This document shows, piece after piece, positions 32,657 through 43,840 of a DNA stretch of 64,000 nucleotides. The stretch is taken from the NCBI GenBank assembly GCA_045594705.1, contig JAZNZB010000081.1, positions 6,839 through 70,838 on the forward strand. Reading direction: 5' to 3'. The first letter of the stretch is position 1. Each line of letters begins with the position of its first letter. The notes under the pieces were generated by a model. That model searched no databases. It was given only the letters and a program-made list of their open reading frames with translations, and had not been told where the DNA came from. The DNA comes from SVQP01 sp045594705 (lineage in GTDB: Bacteria > Bacillota > Clostridia > Oscillospirales > CAG-272). A program made the translations under genes and the position numbers.

Positions 32657-34981
32657 TGTATTTTTACCTCTCTTTTTATGATGAATTGTATACTTGACGC
32701 CGTCCTTGTATTTTGCCGGCTTTTTGAGTCTTAGTGAATTGAGCACCACGCTGACCGAGGAAAAGCTCATGGCCACCGAGGCGATCATGGGACTGAGCAC
32801 AATGCCCACGGGTGCAAGCACGCCTGCCGCCAGCGGAATGCAGATGCTGTTATAGATCAGTGCCCAAAACAGATTTTGCTGAATAATTTTTACAGTTTCG
32901 CGGGAGAGCCTGATGGCCTGCACCACACCGAACAGAGAATTTTTGGAAAGTACCGCATCGGCCGAATCAATGGCAACCTCTGTACCCGAGCCAATGGCAA
33001 TGCCCACGTCGGCACGCGCCAGGGCAGGAGCGTCGTTGATGCCGTCGCCCACCATGGCCGTTTTTCCCTTTTGACAGTATTCGCGGATGATTCTTTCCTT
33101 ATCGTCCGGCAAAAGCGACGCGTGTACGGTGGAAATGCCTGCCTCTTTTGCAATGGCAGCAGCCGTTGTGGGATTATCGCCCGTCAGCATGACCGTCGTA
33201 ATGCCCATATCGGAAAGTGCAGATACGGTCCTTGCACTTTCCTCCTTGATCGGGTCGGAAATACCTATCATACCAAGTGTGTACCCGTCCGCAGATACGG
33301 CTACAACCGTCATTCCCTTGGTCTGACATGCATCAAACGCATTTTGGTGCTGCTCTGTAAATACAACGCCATTTTCAATTAAGAATTTCGGCTTACCGAC
33401 TAAAATTTTCTTTCCGTCCACCACGGCACCGATGCCGTTGCCCACACTGGAAAAATGATCTGTCACCGATTGTAATGCGACGTTTTTTTCTTCTGCATAA
33501 CTGCATATTGCAGCCGACAGCGGATGCGCCGAAAAGCTTTCGGCAGCATATGCATACGAAATCAGCTCTTTCTCATTTGCACTGTCAAAGACTTCAACGT
33601 GTGACACGGCAGGCTTGCCCTTGGTCAACGTGCCGGTCTTATCCATGAGCACGTATTCCACCTCGTGCAAGGCCTCTAAGGTTTCTCCGTTCTTGATCAA
33701 TACACCCTCGCCCGCGCCTCTGCCCGTGCCCACCATAATGGCAGTAGGGGTGGCAAGTCCGAGTGCACAAGGACAGGAAATAACCAATACAGAAATTGCA
33801 CTTCTCAACGCTTGGTTGATATCTCCACCCGTTGCAATCAGCCATACCACGACAGTGATCAGTGAAATTGCCATCACGCTCGGCACAAAGATCGCGCTGA
33901 CCTTATCCGCCACGCGGGCAATGGGTGCTTTGGAGGAAGCAGCATCCTCCAGGAGATTGATAATCTTTTGCAGTGCAGTATCCTGTCCGACACGATCTAC
34001 ACGCACAGTCAGATATCCGCTGACCAAGGTACACGCACCGCTGACCACGTCGCCCACACCCTTTTCAATCGGAATGCTCTCGCCACTCAAGGGAGATTCG
34101 TCCACGCCTCCGTGTCCTTCCAGTACGGTTCCGTCCACGGGAATGGCCTGCCCCTGCTTGACGATGACCACGTCACCCACGACCAGCTCGGAAATGGGCA
34201 ACTGCACGTGCTCACTGCCCCGGATAACGGTTGCCTCGTCGGGCAAAAGCGACGCCAACGCACGCACGGCCGCTCCCGCCTTATTTTTTGCTCTGCCCTC
34301 AAGCATCTTTCCAAGCGATACCAGCGTGACGATCATGGCCGAGGACTCCAGATACAGCGAATGCATCCAGGAATGCAGCATTTCGACGTTACCCGTAGTG
34401 CTTGCAATGCCGATTTCCACAGCTGCCCACACACCGTAAATAAACGCCGCAGACGAGCCGATGGCGATCAAGGTATCCATATTGGGGGAAAGATGGAAAA
34501 GTGCGCGGAAACCGCGGAAAAAGAAGCCGTAATTCAAAATCAGCACAGGCAGCGTCAATATCATCTGTAAAAGCACGAACGAAAGCGCGTATTCCGGCTC
34601 GGAAAAAAACTGCAAGAACGGCACACCGAACATATTTCCCATGGATACAAACATCAAAAGTCCGGTCAGAAATGCGCTGAGCAAAAACCTGACAAGTACT
34701 GCCTTTTGTTGCTTTTGCTCTCCATGTGCCGATTTGCTTTGCTCCGCATTTTCTGTCAGCGCATATCCCGCCGACTTGATTTTTGCAGCAAGCCTTTTTT
34801 CTATTTTTTTGATATCTCCCGCACTGTATGTGTCGGGATAGGTCACACTTAAGGAATTGGTCAGAAGGCTGACGGTAAATTCGATCTGCTCACTGCCAAG
34901 CACGGCACCCGCGGCACGCTCGACGTGGCTGACGCAGGCCGCGCACATCATACCCTTGACTCCATATCTGATTTTTTGCAT
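32444..34981 (-). CDS. copA: Copper-exporting P-type ATPase fused to a CopZ-like domain
   Basis: An 845-residue P1B ATPase that exports copper(I). It has an N-terminal heavy-metal domain (GMMCAACVSHVERA), eight membrane helices including the CPC site VISCPCALGLATPTAIMVGTG, the actuator (PLSGESIPIEKGVGD), the phosphorylation site DKTGTLTKG and the hinge MVGDGINDAPALARADVGIAIGSGTEVA. After the last helix comes a basic linker (YTIHHKKRGKN) and, at residues 776-845, a second heavy-metal domain with MCQKC that by itself looks like the chaperone CopZ. It starts at 34981. An internal ATG at 32656 with a good ribosome binding site could make free CopZ. It is divergent from dnaA. Confidence 0.93.
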   Translation of the reverse strand: MQKIRYGVKGMMCAACVSHVERAAGAVLGSEQIEFTVSLLTNSLSVTYPDTYSAGDIKKIEKRLAAKIKSAGYALTENAEQSKSAHGEQKQQKAVLVRFLLSAFLTGLLMFVSMGNMFGVPFLQFFSEPEYALSFVLLQMILTLPVLILNYGFFFRGFRALFHLSPNMDTLIAIGSSAAFIYGVWAAVEIGIASTTGNVEMLHSWMHSLYLESSAMIVTLVSLGKMLEGRAKNKAGAAVRALASLLPDEATVIRGSEHVQLPISELVVGDVVIVKQGQAIPVDGTVLEGHGGVDESPLSGESIPIEKGVGDVVSGACTLVSGYLTVRVDRVGQDTALQKIINLLEDAASSKAPIARVADKVSAIFVPSVMAISLITVVVWLIATGGDINQALRSAISVLVISCPCALGLATPTAIMVGTGRGAGEGVLIKNGETLEALHEVEYVLMDKTGTLTKGKPAVSHVEVFDSANEKELISYAYAAESFSAHPLSAAICSYAEEKNVALQSVTDHFSSVGNGIGAVVDGKKILVGKPKFLIENGVVFTEQHQNAFDACQTKGMTVVAVSADGYTLGMIGISDPIKEESARTVSALSDMGITTVMLTGDNPTTAAAIAKEAGISTVHASLLPDDKERIIREYCQKGKTAMVGDGINDAPALARADVGIAIGSGTEVAIDSADAVLSKNSLFGVVQAIRLSRETVKIIQQNLFWALIYNSICIPLAAGVLAPVGIVLSPMIASVAMSFSSVSVVLNSLRLKKPAKYKDGVKYTIHHKKRGKNTMAEQIIVMDVQGMMCQKCVAHVKKALEGVKGVKAVEVDLDNNTATVTYTGKKPEDLVKSVTQEGYPAKIR

Positions 34982-35026
34982 TTTTCATCTCTTTTCATAA
35001 AAAATTTACAATTACAGTTTCAACTT

Positions 35027-35055
35027 ATTATATCGCAAATATGAAGCAAAAACAA
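35027..35055 (-). promoter_or_regulatory. Probable copA promoter
   Basis: On the minus strand TTGTTT and TATAAT have a 17-bp spacer, 46 bp before the copA start. No clear CopY or CsoR operator was seen. Confidence 0.7.
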
Positions 35056-35110
35056 GAAAAAAATGTAAACTTTTTTGTTTCAAACCGCGCAAAAAATGGT
35101 GTATATGGGG

Positions 35111-35139
35111 TTGCTTTTGCGACTAATATATGTTATAAT
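35111..35139 (+). promoter_or_regulatory. Probable dnaA promoter
   Basis: TTGCTT and perfect TATAAT with a 17-bp spacer, in a very AT-rich region, about 58 bp before dnaA. No DnaA box of the TTTTCCACA type is present upstream of dnaA. Confidence 0.7.
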
Positions 35140-35196
35140 ATAATATAACTATAATTATATATAAATTTAAGTTACCCATATGGGAAAGGAAACATA

Positions 35197-36585
35197 ATGG
35201 AAATACTGGATCTGCTTAACGCACTCTGGGACGGAATCAAGGAATACTATCGAGACACGCTCGGAGACCTGATCTGCGACGTCTGGTTCGGTGGCTTGGA
35301 AATTCAAAGCTTTGAAAATAATACCATTGTCATGGTGACACCGTCCGAGATCAAAATCAACGTGATCAAAAGTAAATATCTGCCTGAAATCAAACAAAAG
35401 TTTTCGGAAAATCTCGGAATGGACGTAAACGTGGAGCTGCGCTTTTCGGGAGACACCAAGGGAATGGAATCCTTGCGTGACCGTTTTGTGCGTGCTGCGC
35501 AAAATGAGGTAAGCACACCGGCAGCCGAGCAGCCTGCTCAGAAGCCTACTCTCGGCTCGACCATGCCTCCCTTCAAATTTGAATACACCTTTGATAATTT
35601 CATCGTCGGAAACTCCAACAAGTTTGCACACGCTGCCTGTGTAGCTGTGGCAAACCATCCTGCAACCGACTATAATCCGCTCTTTATATACGGCCCTTCG
35701 GGTATCGGTAAAACGCACTTGCTCTACGCCATTACCAATGAGTTCAAGCGCAAGCGTCCCGATATCAAGGTCATTTACATCAAGAGTGAGGACTTTACCA
35801 ATCAGATGATCGACTGTATGGCCCGCCGCAATATGAACGAATTCCGCGAGAAATACCGCAGCTGCGATATTCTTATGATCGACGATATTCAGTTCATCGC
35901 AGGTAAGGTTTCCACGCAAGAGGAATTTTTCCACACCTTCAACGCTCTGCACGAGGACGGCAAGCAGATCATTCTGACCTCGGACAAGCCTCCCAGAGAG
36001 ATCAAGACCTTGGAGGACAGACTGATCACGAGATTTGAATGGGGACTGATCGCAGACATTCAGCCGCCGGATCACGAGCTGCGCATGGCCATTATCAAAA
36101 AGAAGGCCGATCAGGTAGGCATTGAAATTTCGGACGAGGTGCTGGAATTTCTTGCAGAAAACCTGCGCTCCAATATCCGACAGATCGAGGGCGCTGTGCG
36201 AAAGCTGAGTGCGATCGGATTTGTGTACGGCAAGGTGATCACCATGGACGTGGCCCGTGGCTGCATTGACGAGCTGCTTGGCGGCGCTGAGCCGGTAAAC
36301 GTGACAGTGGACAAGATCTTTACCGCAGTTTATAAAAAATACGGCATCAAGAAAGAAGAGATTCTGGGTGAGCGCCGTACCAAGGATATTGCTCAGGCAA
36401 GACACATTGCCATCTACCTGATCCGCAACATTACCGACATGTCCTTCCCCGGCATCGGTAAGATCCTCAATCGCAACCACACCACCGTTATCTCCTCGAT
36501 CGACACTGTGGAAAAGAAGATGATGGCTTCCACCTCCTTCTCTCTTGAAATCGATGAGCTGATCAAGGCTGTGAAGGAAAGTTAA
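35197..36585 (+). CDS. dnaA: Chromosomal replication initiator DnaA
   Basis: The 462-residue initiator opens oriC. Domain I is ~1-80, a short linker rich in Pro/Ala/Gln follows, domain III has Walker A GPSGIGKTHL at ~166, Walker B LMIDDIQFIAGK and sensor motifs, and domain IV has the DnaA signature region ARHIAIYLIRNITDMSFPGIGKILNRNHTTV at ~402-432, which reads DnaA boxes. GGGAAAGGA precedes the ATG. The usual Firmicutes neighbours rpmH and rnpA are not upstream; copA is. The order dnaA-dnaN-recF-remB-gyrB downstream is canonical. Confidence 0.97.
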   Translation: MEILDLLNALWDGIKEYYRDTLGDLICDVWFGGLEIQSFENNTIVMVTPSEIKINVIKSKYLPEIKQKFSENLGMDVNVELRFSGDTKGMESLRDRFVRAAQNEVSTPAAEQPAQKPTLGSTMPPFKFEYTFDNFIVGNSNKFAHAACVAVANHPATDYNPLFIYGPSGIGKTHLLYAITNEFKRKRPDIKVIYIKSEDFTNQMIDCMARRNMNEFREKYRSCDILMIDDIQFIAGKVSTQEEFFHTFNALHEDGKQIILTSDKPPREIKTLEDRLITRFEWGLIADIQPPDHELRMAIIKKKADQVGIEISDEVLEFLAENLRSNIRQIEGAVRKLSAIGFVYGKVITMDVARGCIDELLGGAEPVNVTVDKIFTAVYKKYGIKKEEILGERRTKDIAQARHIAIYLIRNITDMSFPGIGKILNRNHTTVISSIDTVEKKMMASTSFSLEIDELIKAVKES

Positions 36586-36593
36586 GTCAGAAT

Positions 36594-36860
36594 TGTGGAA
36601 AACTCACGCATTTTTTTCCACAGCGACACATATGTCGTACCAAAAATGCGAAACACCGGATTTTTGACAACTCAGAAATTGACTTTTCCACATTTTATCC
36701 CTTGTCTCCAAACAGGCTTTTGCCAAGAAATTTACGGCAAAATTCTAAAAAAAATTCTTGCACTGCAAGGCAAAAATGACTTTTCCACATTTTGCACAGA
36801 AACTATTATTAAAACTACTGAATATTATTATCTCTCTATCTCTCTCGCGTGCACGCGAGA
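36594..36860. other. oriC: Probable chromosomal origin (oriC) between dnaA and dnaN
   Basis: The 318-bp dnaA-dnaN gap holds four copies of the DnaA-box-like nonamer TTTTCCACA: 36594-36602 (reverse), 36614-36622, 36684-36692 and 36781-36789, plus a near copy TTTTGCACA at 36790-36798. An AT-rich stretch with ATTATTAAAAC and ATTATTATC follows at 36799-36840 and could be the unwinding element. A perfect 18-bp palindrome TCTCGCGTGCACGCGAGA lies at 36843-36860. TTTTCCACA differs from the E. coli consensus TTATCCACA at one base, which is frequent among Clostridia. Confidence 0.75.
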
Positions 36861-36903
36861 TGCAATCAGATCAGCGAGATACACAAAAAAAAGGAGTGCT
36901 GTT

Positions 36904-38040
36904 ATGAAAATCGTATTCAACCGCCAGGAAATCTGCAACGCCGTTGCACCTCTGATGTGCGCTGTATCCGGCAAATCTACGCTGACTGCCGTGGAGGGCA
37001 TTCTGTTTGAAGCAAAAGAGGACAATACCTGCGTGCTGACCACGTTTGACCTTGAAAAGGGCGTTCGTATTGTGATCAATGCCGACGTTGAAGAGCCCGG
37101 CTGCTATATCATCAACGCACAGAAGTTTGTGCAGACCATTCGTGTCATGGAAGGTGAGACCGTAACTCTGACCGTCAACGAAAAGCTGGGCGCAGAGATC
37201 GTTTCCGCCAATTCTTCCCATAAAATGAACGCGCTTGCGGGTGCGGATTTTCCCGAGATTCCCAAGCTGACCTCGCAAAATACCTTTACGCTCAAGCAGA
37301 GCGTGCTCAAGGAAATGCTTTCCAAGGTCATGTACGCCATGGGCGTCAACGACCAGCGTCCCGTACTCAACGGTACACACTTCCGCATTACCGACAACGT
37401 GCTCTACTTAGTATCCTGTGACTCCTTCAAGCTGGCAAAGTGCAATGTGACCACCGAGATCGAATCACAGGGCACGTCCGACTTCTCCTTCATCATTCCC
37501 TGCAAAACGGTAAACGAGCTTTACAGAATGCTGGATAACGACGAGGAAGCAACCGTGACCGTTTACACCAGCCGTAAGAATATCGTGTTTGATCTGGACA
37601 GCATGATCTTCTTCTCCCGTCTGATCGACGGCGATTATATTGATTATAACCGCATCATTATCACCACGCACCGTATCTCGGTTTGCGTGGACAGATCCGT
37701 TCTGATCGGTGCTCTGGAGCGCGCAGCACTTGTTACCGAGGAAAGAATTGCGGGCAGCGTGCGCTCTCACGTCAAGCTGACCGTGGCCGGTGATTATCTC
37801 AAGATCTCGGCAACCTCTACCGCAGGCTCTACTTACGAGGAGCTTTACGTGGAGCACGAGGGCGACGATCTGGTCATTGCCTTCAATAACCGCTATCTGA
37901 TCGACTCCTTGCGTGCCTGCACGGCAGACAGAATCAAGCTGAGCATGACCTCTCCCCTGTCCAGCATCAATATCGAGCCCGTAGAGCAGAGCGAGGACAA
38001 GGAGCTGTTTTTGTTGCTGCCTGTTCGTATGAAGGACTAA
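36904..38040 (+). CDS. dnaN: DNA polymerase III sliding clamp (beta subunit)
   Basis: A 378-residue ring-forming clamp that tethers polymerase III to DNA. The opening MKIVFNRQEICNAVAPLMCAVSGKSTLTAVEGILFEAKE and the end ...EDKELFLLLPVRMKD are typical, and the three repeated domains are of normal size. The ATG at 36904 has AAAGGAG upstream. A longer frame extends back across the origin into the end of dnaA but is non-coding. It sits 317 bp after dnaA and 7 bp before recF. Confidence 0.97.
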   Translation: MKIVFNRQEICNAVAPLMCAVSGKSTLTAVEGILFEAKEDNTCVLTTFDLEKGVRIVINADVEEPGCYIINAQKFVQTIRVMEGETVTLTVNEKLGAEIVSANSSHKMNALAGADFPEIPKLTSQNTFTLKQSVLKEMLSKVMYAMGVNDQRPVLNGTHFRITDNVLYLVSCDSFKLAKCNVTTEIESQGTSDFSFIIPCKTVNELYRMLDNDEEATVTVYTSRKNIVFDLDSMIFFSRLIDGDYIDYNRIIITTHRISVCVDRSVLIGALERAALVTEERIAGSVRSHVKLTVAGDYLKISATSTAGSTYEELYVEHEGDDLVIAFNNRYLIDSLRACTADRIKLSMTSPLSSINIEPVEQSEDKELFLLLPVRMKD

Positions 38041-38047
38041 GACACTT

Positions 38048-39160
38048 ATGCAATGCAATCGCATAGAGGTCACCGATTTCCGTAATATCGAGCATGCAGA
38101 GGTAGCATTCGACGGCGGAGTCAACGTGCTTGTGGGCGACAATGCCCAGGGAAAGACCAATTTGCTTGAAGCCATTTATCTCTGTGCGCTGGGAAAGACC
38201 TTTCGCGCAGCGAAGGATACTGAGCTTGTGCGATTCGGCCGTGAGGAATGCAGCATTGTGCAGCATTTTTCCGACAGTGCAAGAGAGCAGGTCATTGAAA
38301 TGCAGCTTGGTACCAAGGCGCGCAGGCGTGTGTATCATAACGGTGTCAGCCTTGCGCGTACCAGTCAACTGCTCGGAAATTTCCGCGTCGTACTCTTTTG
38401 CCCCGAGCACCTCTCCTTGGTCAAGGACGGACCTGCCGAGAGACGCAATTTTTTAGACGTGGCCATCTCGCAGCTGCACCCCGCCTATATCCGCTCACTG
38501 CAGAAATACAATCAGCTGCTCAAGCAAAGAAACAGCCTCTTAAAGCTTGCCGAAACAGACCGCAAGACCTTTGACGATACGGTGGAGCTGTGGAGCGCGC
38601 AGCTGGCGCATGAGGCAGCATATATTGCGTCGGTCAGATACGAATACGTCAAAAAGCTCAACGTACACGTGGGTGAATTTTTCACCGGAATGTCGGGCGA
38701 GCGCGAGTCGGTATGCGTCAGATATATGGGTAAGGCGCACGTGGAAGAGGATATGTATGCGGACAAGGAATATTGCGAGCGTGCTTATATGAATCTTTAT
38801 ATGTCGCACCACGACCGAGAAATTGCCGCAGGAAGCACTTTGTGGGGCATTCACAGAGATGACCTCGAAATTGAGCTTAACGGCAAATACGCGCGAATTT
38901 TTGCCTCTCAGGGGCAACAAAGATCGATCGCTCTTGCCATGAAAATGGCAGAGGGCGAAATTTCCCGGGAAAATTGCGGACAGGAATATCCCGTATTCTT
39001 GTTTGATGACGTGCTTTCCGAGCTGGATGCCGGACGCCGCGCTTACCTGCTTGGTGAGATCCGTGACCGTCAGGTGATCATGACCTCATGCGAGAGTGAT
39101 CTTGTGGGCGCAAAGAATACCGTTTACGTGAAGCAAGGTACTTACGAAAGAAGAAATTAA
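38048..39160 (+). CDS. recF: DNA replication and repair protein RecF
   Basis: A 370-residue SMC-like ATPase that loads RecA at gaps. Walker A is GDNAQGKTNLLEAIYL at ~30; the signature ASQGQQRSIALAMKMAE and the Walker B region FLFDDVLSELDAGRRAYLL are present towards the end. It is co-transcribed with dnaN and remB: 7 bp from the former, 5 bp before the latter. No anomaly. Confidence 0.96.
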   Translation: MQCNRIEVTDFRNIEHAEVAFDGGVNVLVGDNAQGKTNLLEAIYLCALGKTFRAAKDTELVRFGREECSIVQHFSDSAREQVIEMQLGTKARRRVYHNGVSLARTSQLLGNFRVVLFCPEHLSLVKDGPAERRNFLDVAISQLHPAYIRSLQKYNQLLKQRNSLLKLAETDRKTFDDTVELWSAQLAHEAAYIASVRYEYVKKLNVHVGEFFTGMSGERESVCVRYMGKAHVEEDMYADKEYCERAYMNLYMSHHDREIAAGSTLWGIHRDDLEIELNGKYARIFASQGQQRSIALAMKMAEGEISRENCGQEYPVFLFDDVLSELDAGRRAYLLGEIRDRQVIMTSCESDLVGAKNTVYVKQGTYERRN

Positions 39161-39165
39161 ATATT

Positions 39166-39426
39166 ATGTTTTTACACGTTGGAAACAACAAAAATATCCG
39201 AAGCCGTGATATCATCGGCATTTTTGATACAGATAACGCCACACTTTCTGCTGTGACAAGACAGTATCTGAGCCGTGCGGAGAAGCAAGGACTTGTGGAT
39301 TCGGCGCGCGAGGAGATCCCGAAATCCTTTGTGCTTTATCGCACCAAGGACGGTTGCAAGATCTGTTTTTCTCAGCTTTCGGCAACCGCACTCTCCGGCA
39401 GAATGAGCGACCCGTCCAGCTTATAA
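39166..39426 (+). CDS. remB: DUF370/RemB-like extracellular matrix regulator
   Basis: An 86-residue DUF370 protein, related to RemA/RemB (YaaB) of Bacillus subtilis, which are DNA-binding regulators of matrix genes. It opens MFLHVGNNKNIRSRDIIGIFDTDNATLSAVTRQYL and its position between recF and gyrB is the same as yaaB. The C-terminal half (FVLYRTKDGCKICFSQLSATAL) also matches. RemA-like proteins form ring oligomers; which targets exist here is unknown. Confidence 0.9.
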   Translation: MFLHVGNNKNIRSRDIIGIFDTDNATLSAVTRQYLSRAEKQGLVDSAREEIPKSFVLYRTKDGCKICFSQLSATALSGRMSDPSSL

Positions 39427-39431
39427 ATTGA

Positions 39432-41437
<2,006 letters not shown>

Positions 41438-41438
<1 letters not shown>

Positions 41439-42424
41439 TGCAAGAAAATTTACAACGCATGATCCCGGGCAAGCCCATGGGGCGAGTATTGGCGCTTTGC
41501 CTGCATCCCGCACTGGACGTCACGGTTCATACCGGCCACGGACGCGAAATTATGCGTTATGAGCACCTTGGCGGAAAGGCGATCAATCTTGCCCGCATGC
41601 TGCACGCTTTGGGTGCAGAGGTCATTTTAATTGCCCCGAATGACCGCGAAGGACGGACAGGCTCTTTGCTGGGAGAATGCGGCTTTGATTGCGAGCTTGT
41701 TGACACCGATCTCTCACTGCGTCAGAATGACAAGTACGTTGACGCAGACGGATCGATGCGCGAGCAAAACGGCAGCGCGGGAACACTTTCTCCACAGCAA
41801 TTTCAACAGCTTTTAAACAGAGTTATGCACATTTGTCGTACACGACAAATTTCGCACCTTGCCCTGTGCGGAAGTTTTCCACAGGGTGTGGAAAAGGCTG
41901 TTTATAAGTCTTTGATTCATGCAGCAAATGCGCTGAATATTTCTTGTGTGACAGATGCATCGGGTGACCCCCTTTCCCTTGCAATACAAGCAAAACCGCT
42001 GCTGATCAAACCGAATTTACAGGAATTTTCTTTGTTTACATCGCAAGATATTTCCATGTTGAAAACTTCCGATCAGCTCGAAAAAGCAATTTTTGAGGCA
42101 TATTGTGACACAGGTGTGCAAATTCTTTGCTCCATGGACAAAAACGGCTCGATCTATGCGGGACCCGAAGGTATTTTTACGGTTAAGAGCCCTGTGGTCG
42201 AGCAAGTCTGTTCCTTTGCGGGCGCGGGAGACACCATGCTTGCAAGCTTTATCTATGCAAGGTTTTTGTGCTGTGCAGATATTGAGGACAGCCTGCGCTT
42301 TGCTTCGGCTGCTGCAACCGCAAAGGTGAAATTGCCGGCAAATATACTGCCGAATGATGATCAGATCTATACCGAATGGATCAAAACAGAGATTAGCCGT
42401 TCGGCTAAGAAAGGCGGAGCATGA
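41438..42424 (+). CDS. PfkB-family hexose/1-phosphofructokinase-like kinase
   Basis: A 328-residue sugar kinase of the PfkB/ribokinase superfamily. It shows the substrate-side start GRVLALCLHPALDVTVHTGHG, the GGKAINLARMLHALG motif and the anion-hole/catalytic GAGDTMLASFIYA signature near ~265. The closest well-known relatives are 1-phosphofructokinase (FruK) and tagatose-6-phosphate kinase (LacC); the sugar is not decided by the sequence. ATG at 41438 overlaps the gyrB stop without a clear ribosome site; an in-frame ATG at 41459 is an alternative. Its N-terminal part contains several DnaA-box-like sequences, and the gene is more AT-rich than gyrB. It overlaps mreC by 4 bp. Confidence 0.82.
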
Positions 42425-43284
42425 AATATATCAAAAATAAAATATTCCTTGTGTCGCTGACTCTGGCCTTGTGTCTGGTTATCATCTTTTCGGTATTTTA
42501 CGTCATGGGAATTCAGAATCTTCCCGCATCCATGGTTCAGGCGGCGATGAAGCCCTTTCAGAACATGTTTACGAATCTCTCGCAGGCCTTTGACGGATAT
42601 GCCATCTATTTTTCCAACGTAAAGCAGCTTTATGAGCAAAATAAGGTTCTGCAGGACAGAGTTGAACAGCTGGAAAACCAACTCAACGATGCTCAGCTTG
42701 CTATTAATGAAAATAACGCCTTACGCGAATATCTCGGTATCAGAGACAGATACGAATCCTTTCACGCAGTAGGCGCACAGGTCCTTGGCCGCAGCGACGG
42801 CACCTACCTGCAGTACATGACACTCAATAAGGGCTCTTCCTCGGGGATTCGCGAGAATATGCCGGTCATTACGCAAAACGGCCTTGTGGGCTACGTTTGT
42901 GACGTCAGTGTCAATTCCTGTCGCGTCAGCACCATTCTCCAATACGATACCGGAGTGGGCGTCTACGTGGAGCGCACGGGAGACGTCGGTCTTTCCGACT
43001 GTCCCTACTCTATGGGAGAGCAAGGACTTTTACGAGTCATTTATCTGCCGGAGGATGCCATGCTCCAGATCGGTGACCGCATTGTCACAGGTGACGTTGG
43101 TGATATTTACCCCTCCGGATTGACCGTAGGTCACGTCATTGAGATCATGCCCGACGTTTATAATCGCACGTTGACCGCGACCATCAAGCCCGCTGTGGAT
43201 TTTGATACGCTGGATCAGGTTTACGTGATCACAGGATTTGCGGAAAAACAAACAGAGAATACGACTGAGGCGGTGGAACCATGA
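42421..43284 (+). CDS. mreC: Rod shape-determining protein MreC
   Basis: A 287-residue protein of the elongasome. It has one N-terminal helix (IFLVSLTLALCLVIIFSVFYVM), a coiled coil at ~65-105 (LYEQNKVLQDRVEQLENQLNDAQLAINENN), and the beta-barrel MreC domain (GAQVLGRSDGTYLQYMTLNKG ... VITQNGLVGYVCDVSVNSCRVSTI). The start overlaps the kinase gene (ATGA) and the end overlaps mreD. Its place between gyrB and gyrA instead of beside mreB is unusual. Confidence 0.95.
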   Translation: MKYIKNKIFLVSLTLALCLVIIFSVFYVMGIQNLPASMVQAAMKPFQNMFTNLSQAFDGYAIYFSNVKQLYEQNKVLQDRVEQLENQLNDAQLAINENNALREYLGIRDRYESFHAVGAQVLGRSDGTYLQYMTLNKGSSSGIRENMPVITQNGLVGYVCDVSVNSCRVSTILQYDTGVGVYVERTGDVGLSDCPYSMGEQGLLRVIYLPEDAMLQIGDRIVTGDVGDIYPSGLTVGHVIEIMPDVYNRTLTATIKPAVDFDTLDQVYVITGFAEKQTENTTEAVEP

Positions 43285-43826
43285 AGCAAAGATTTGCTCT
43301 ACACGCCATAAGCATTCTTTGCTGCACTGTCTGCTGTCTTTTTGCCTGTGCCGCACAAACCTCATTCTTGCCGCATTTCATTGACGATACTTATTTTGTG
43401 TGCGATCTGCTCCTGGCCCTCACGCTTACCGTGGGCATATTGGCAGGACAGGCATATGGTGCATTTTTCGGCATTTTCGCAGGTATTTTAGCGGACAGCA
43501 CGGGTGGATTCGGCATCAGTCTCCTGCCCCTGTTCTATATGCTTTGCGGCTATTTTGTGGCAGTGTGTGCCGAGCTGATCCCCACCAAAAAATTTCCCGT
43601 ATATCTTGCTTTTGGCGCGATTTCTGCCATAGGTCGTGCTCTTGTATCCATGATATACGTCATGCTTTCAAGCGGCTCCTTACCGATTTTGGACGTAGCA
43701 CGCTACGTCTGCCTGCCTATCATATCAGGCACAATGATCGCATTGCCGATCATTTATCCGATTGGGTTGCTTATCACAATTCCGCTAAGAAAAATCAAAC
43801 AACATTCGATAGATAAAATAATGTAA
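43281..43826 (+). CDS. mreD: Rod shape-determining protein MreD
   Basis: A 181-residue membrane protein with five to six helices and the MreD pattern ([45 protein letters not shown], then [17 protein letters not shown]). It binds MreC and links the MreB filament to the wall enzymes. The start overlaps mreC by 4 bp and gyrA follows after 14 bp. Confidence 0.92.
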   Translation: MKQRFALHAISILCCTVCCLFACAAQTSFLPHFIDDTYFVCDLLLALTLTVGILAGQAYGAFFGIFAGILADSTGGFGISLLPLFYMLCGYFVAVCAELIPTKKFPVYLAFGAISAIGRALVSMIYVMLSSGSLPILDVARYVCLPIISGTMIALPIIYPIGLLITIPLRKIKQHSIDKIM

Positions 43827-43840
43827 GAAGGTACAAAAAA

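Noticed and set aside
36595..36903. N-terminal extension of dnaN across the origin
   Set aside because: The frame is open by chance; it covers the DnaA boxes, and the conserved DnaN N-terminus with its ribosome site starts at 36904.
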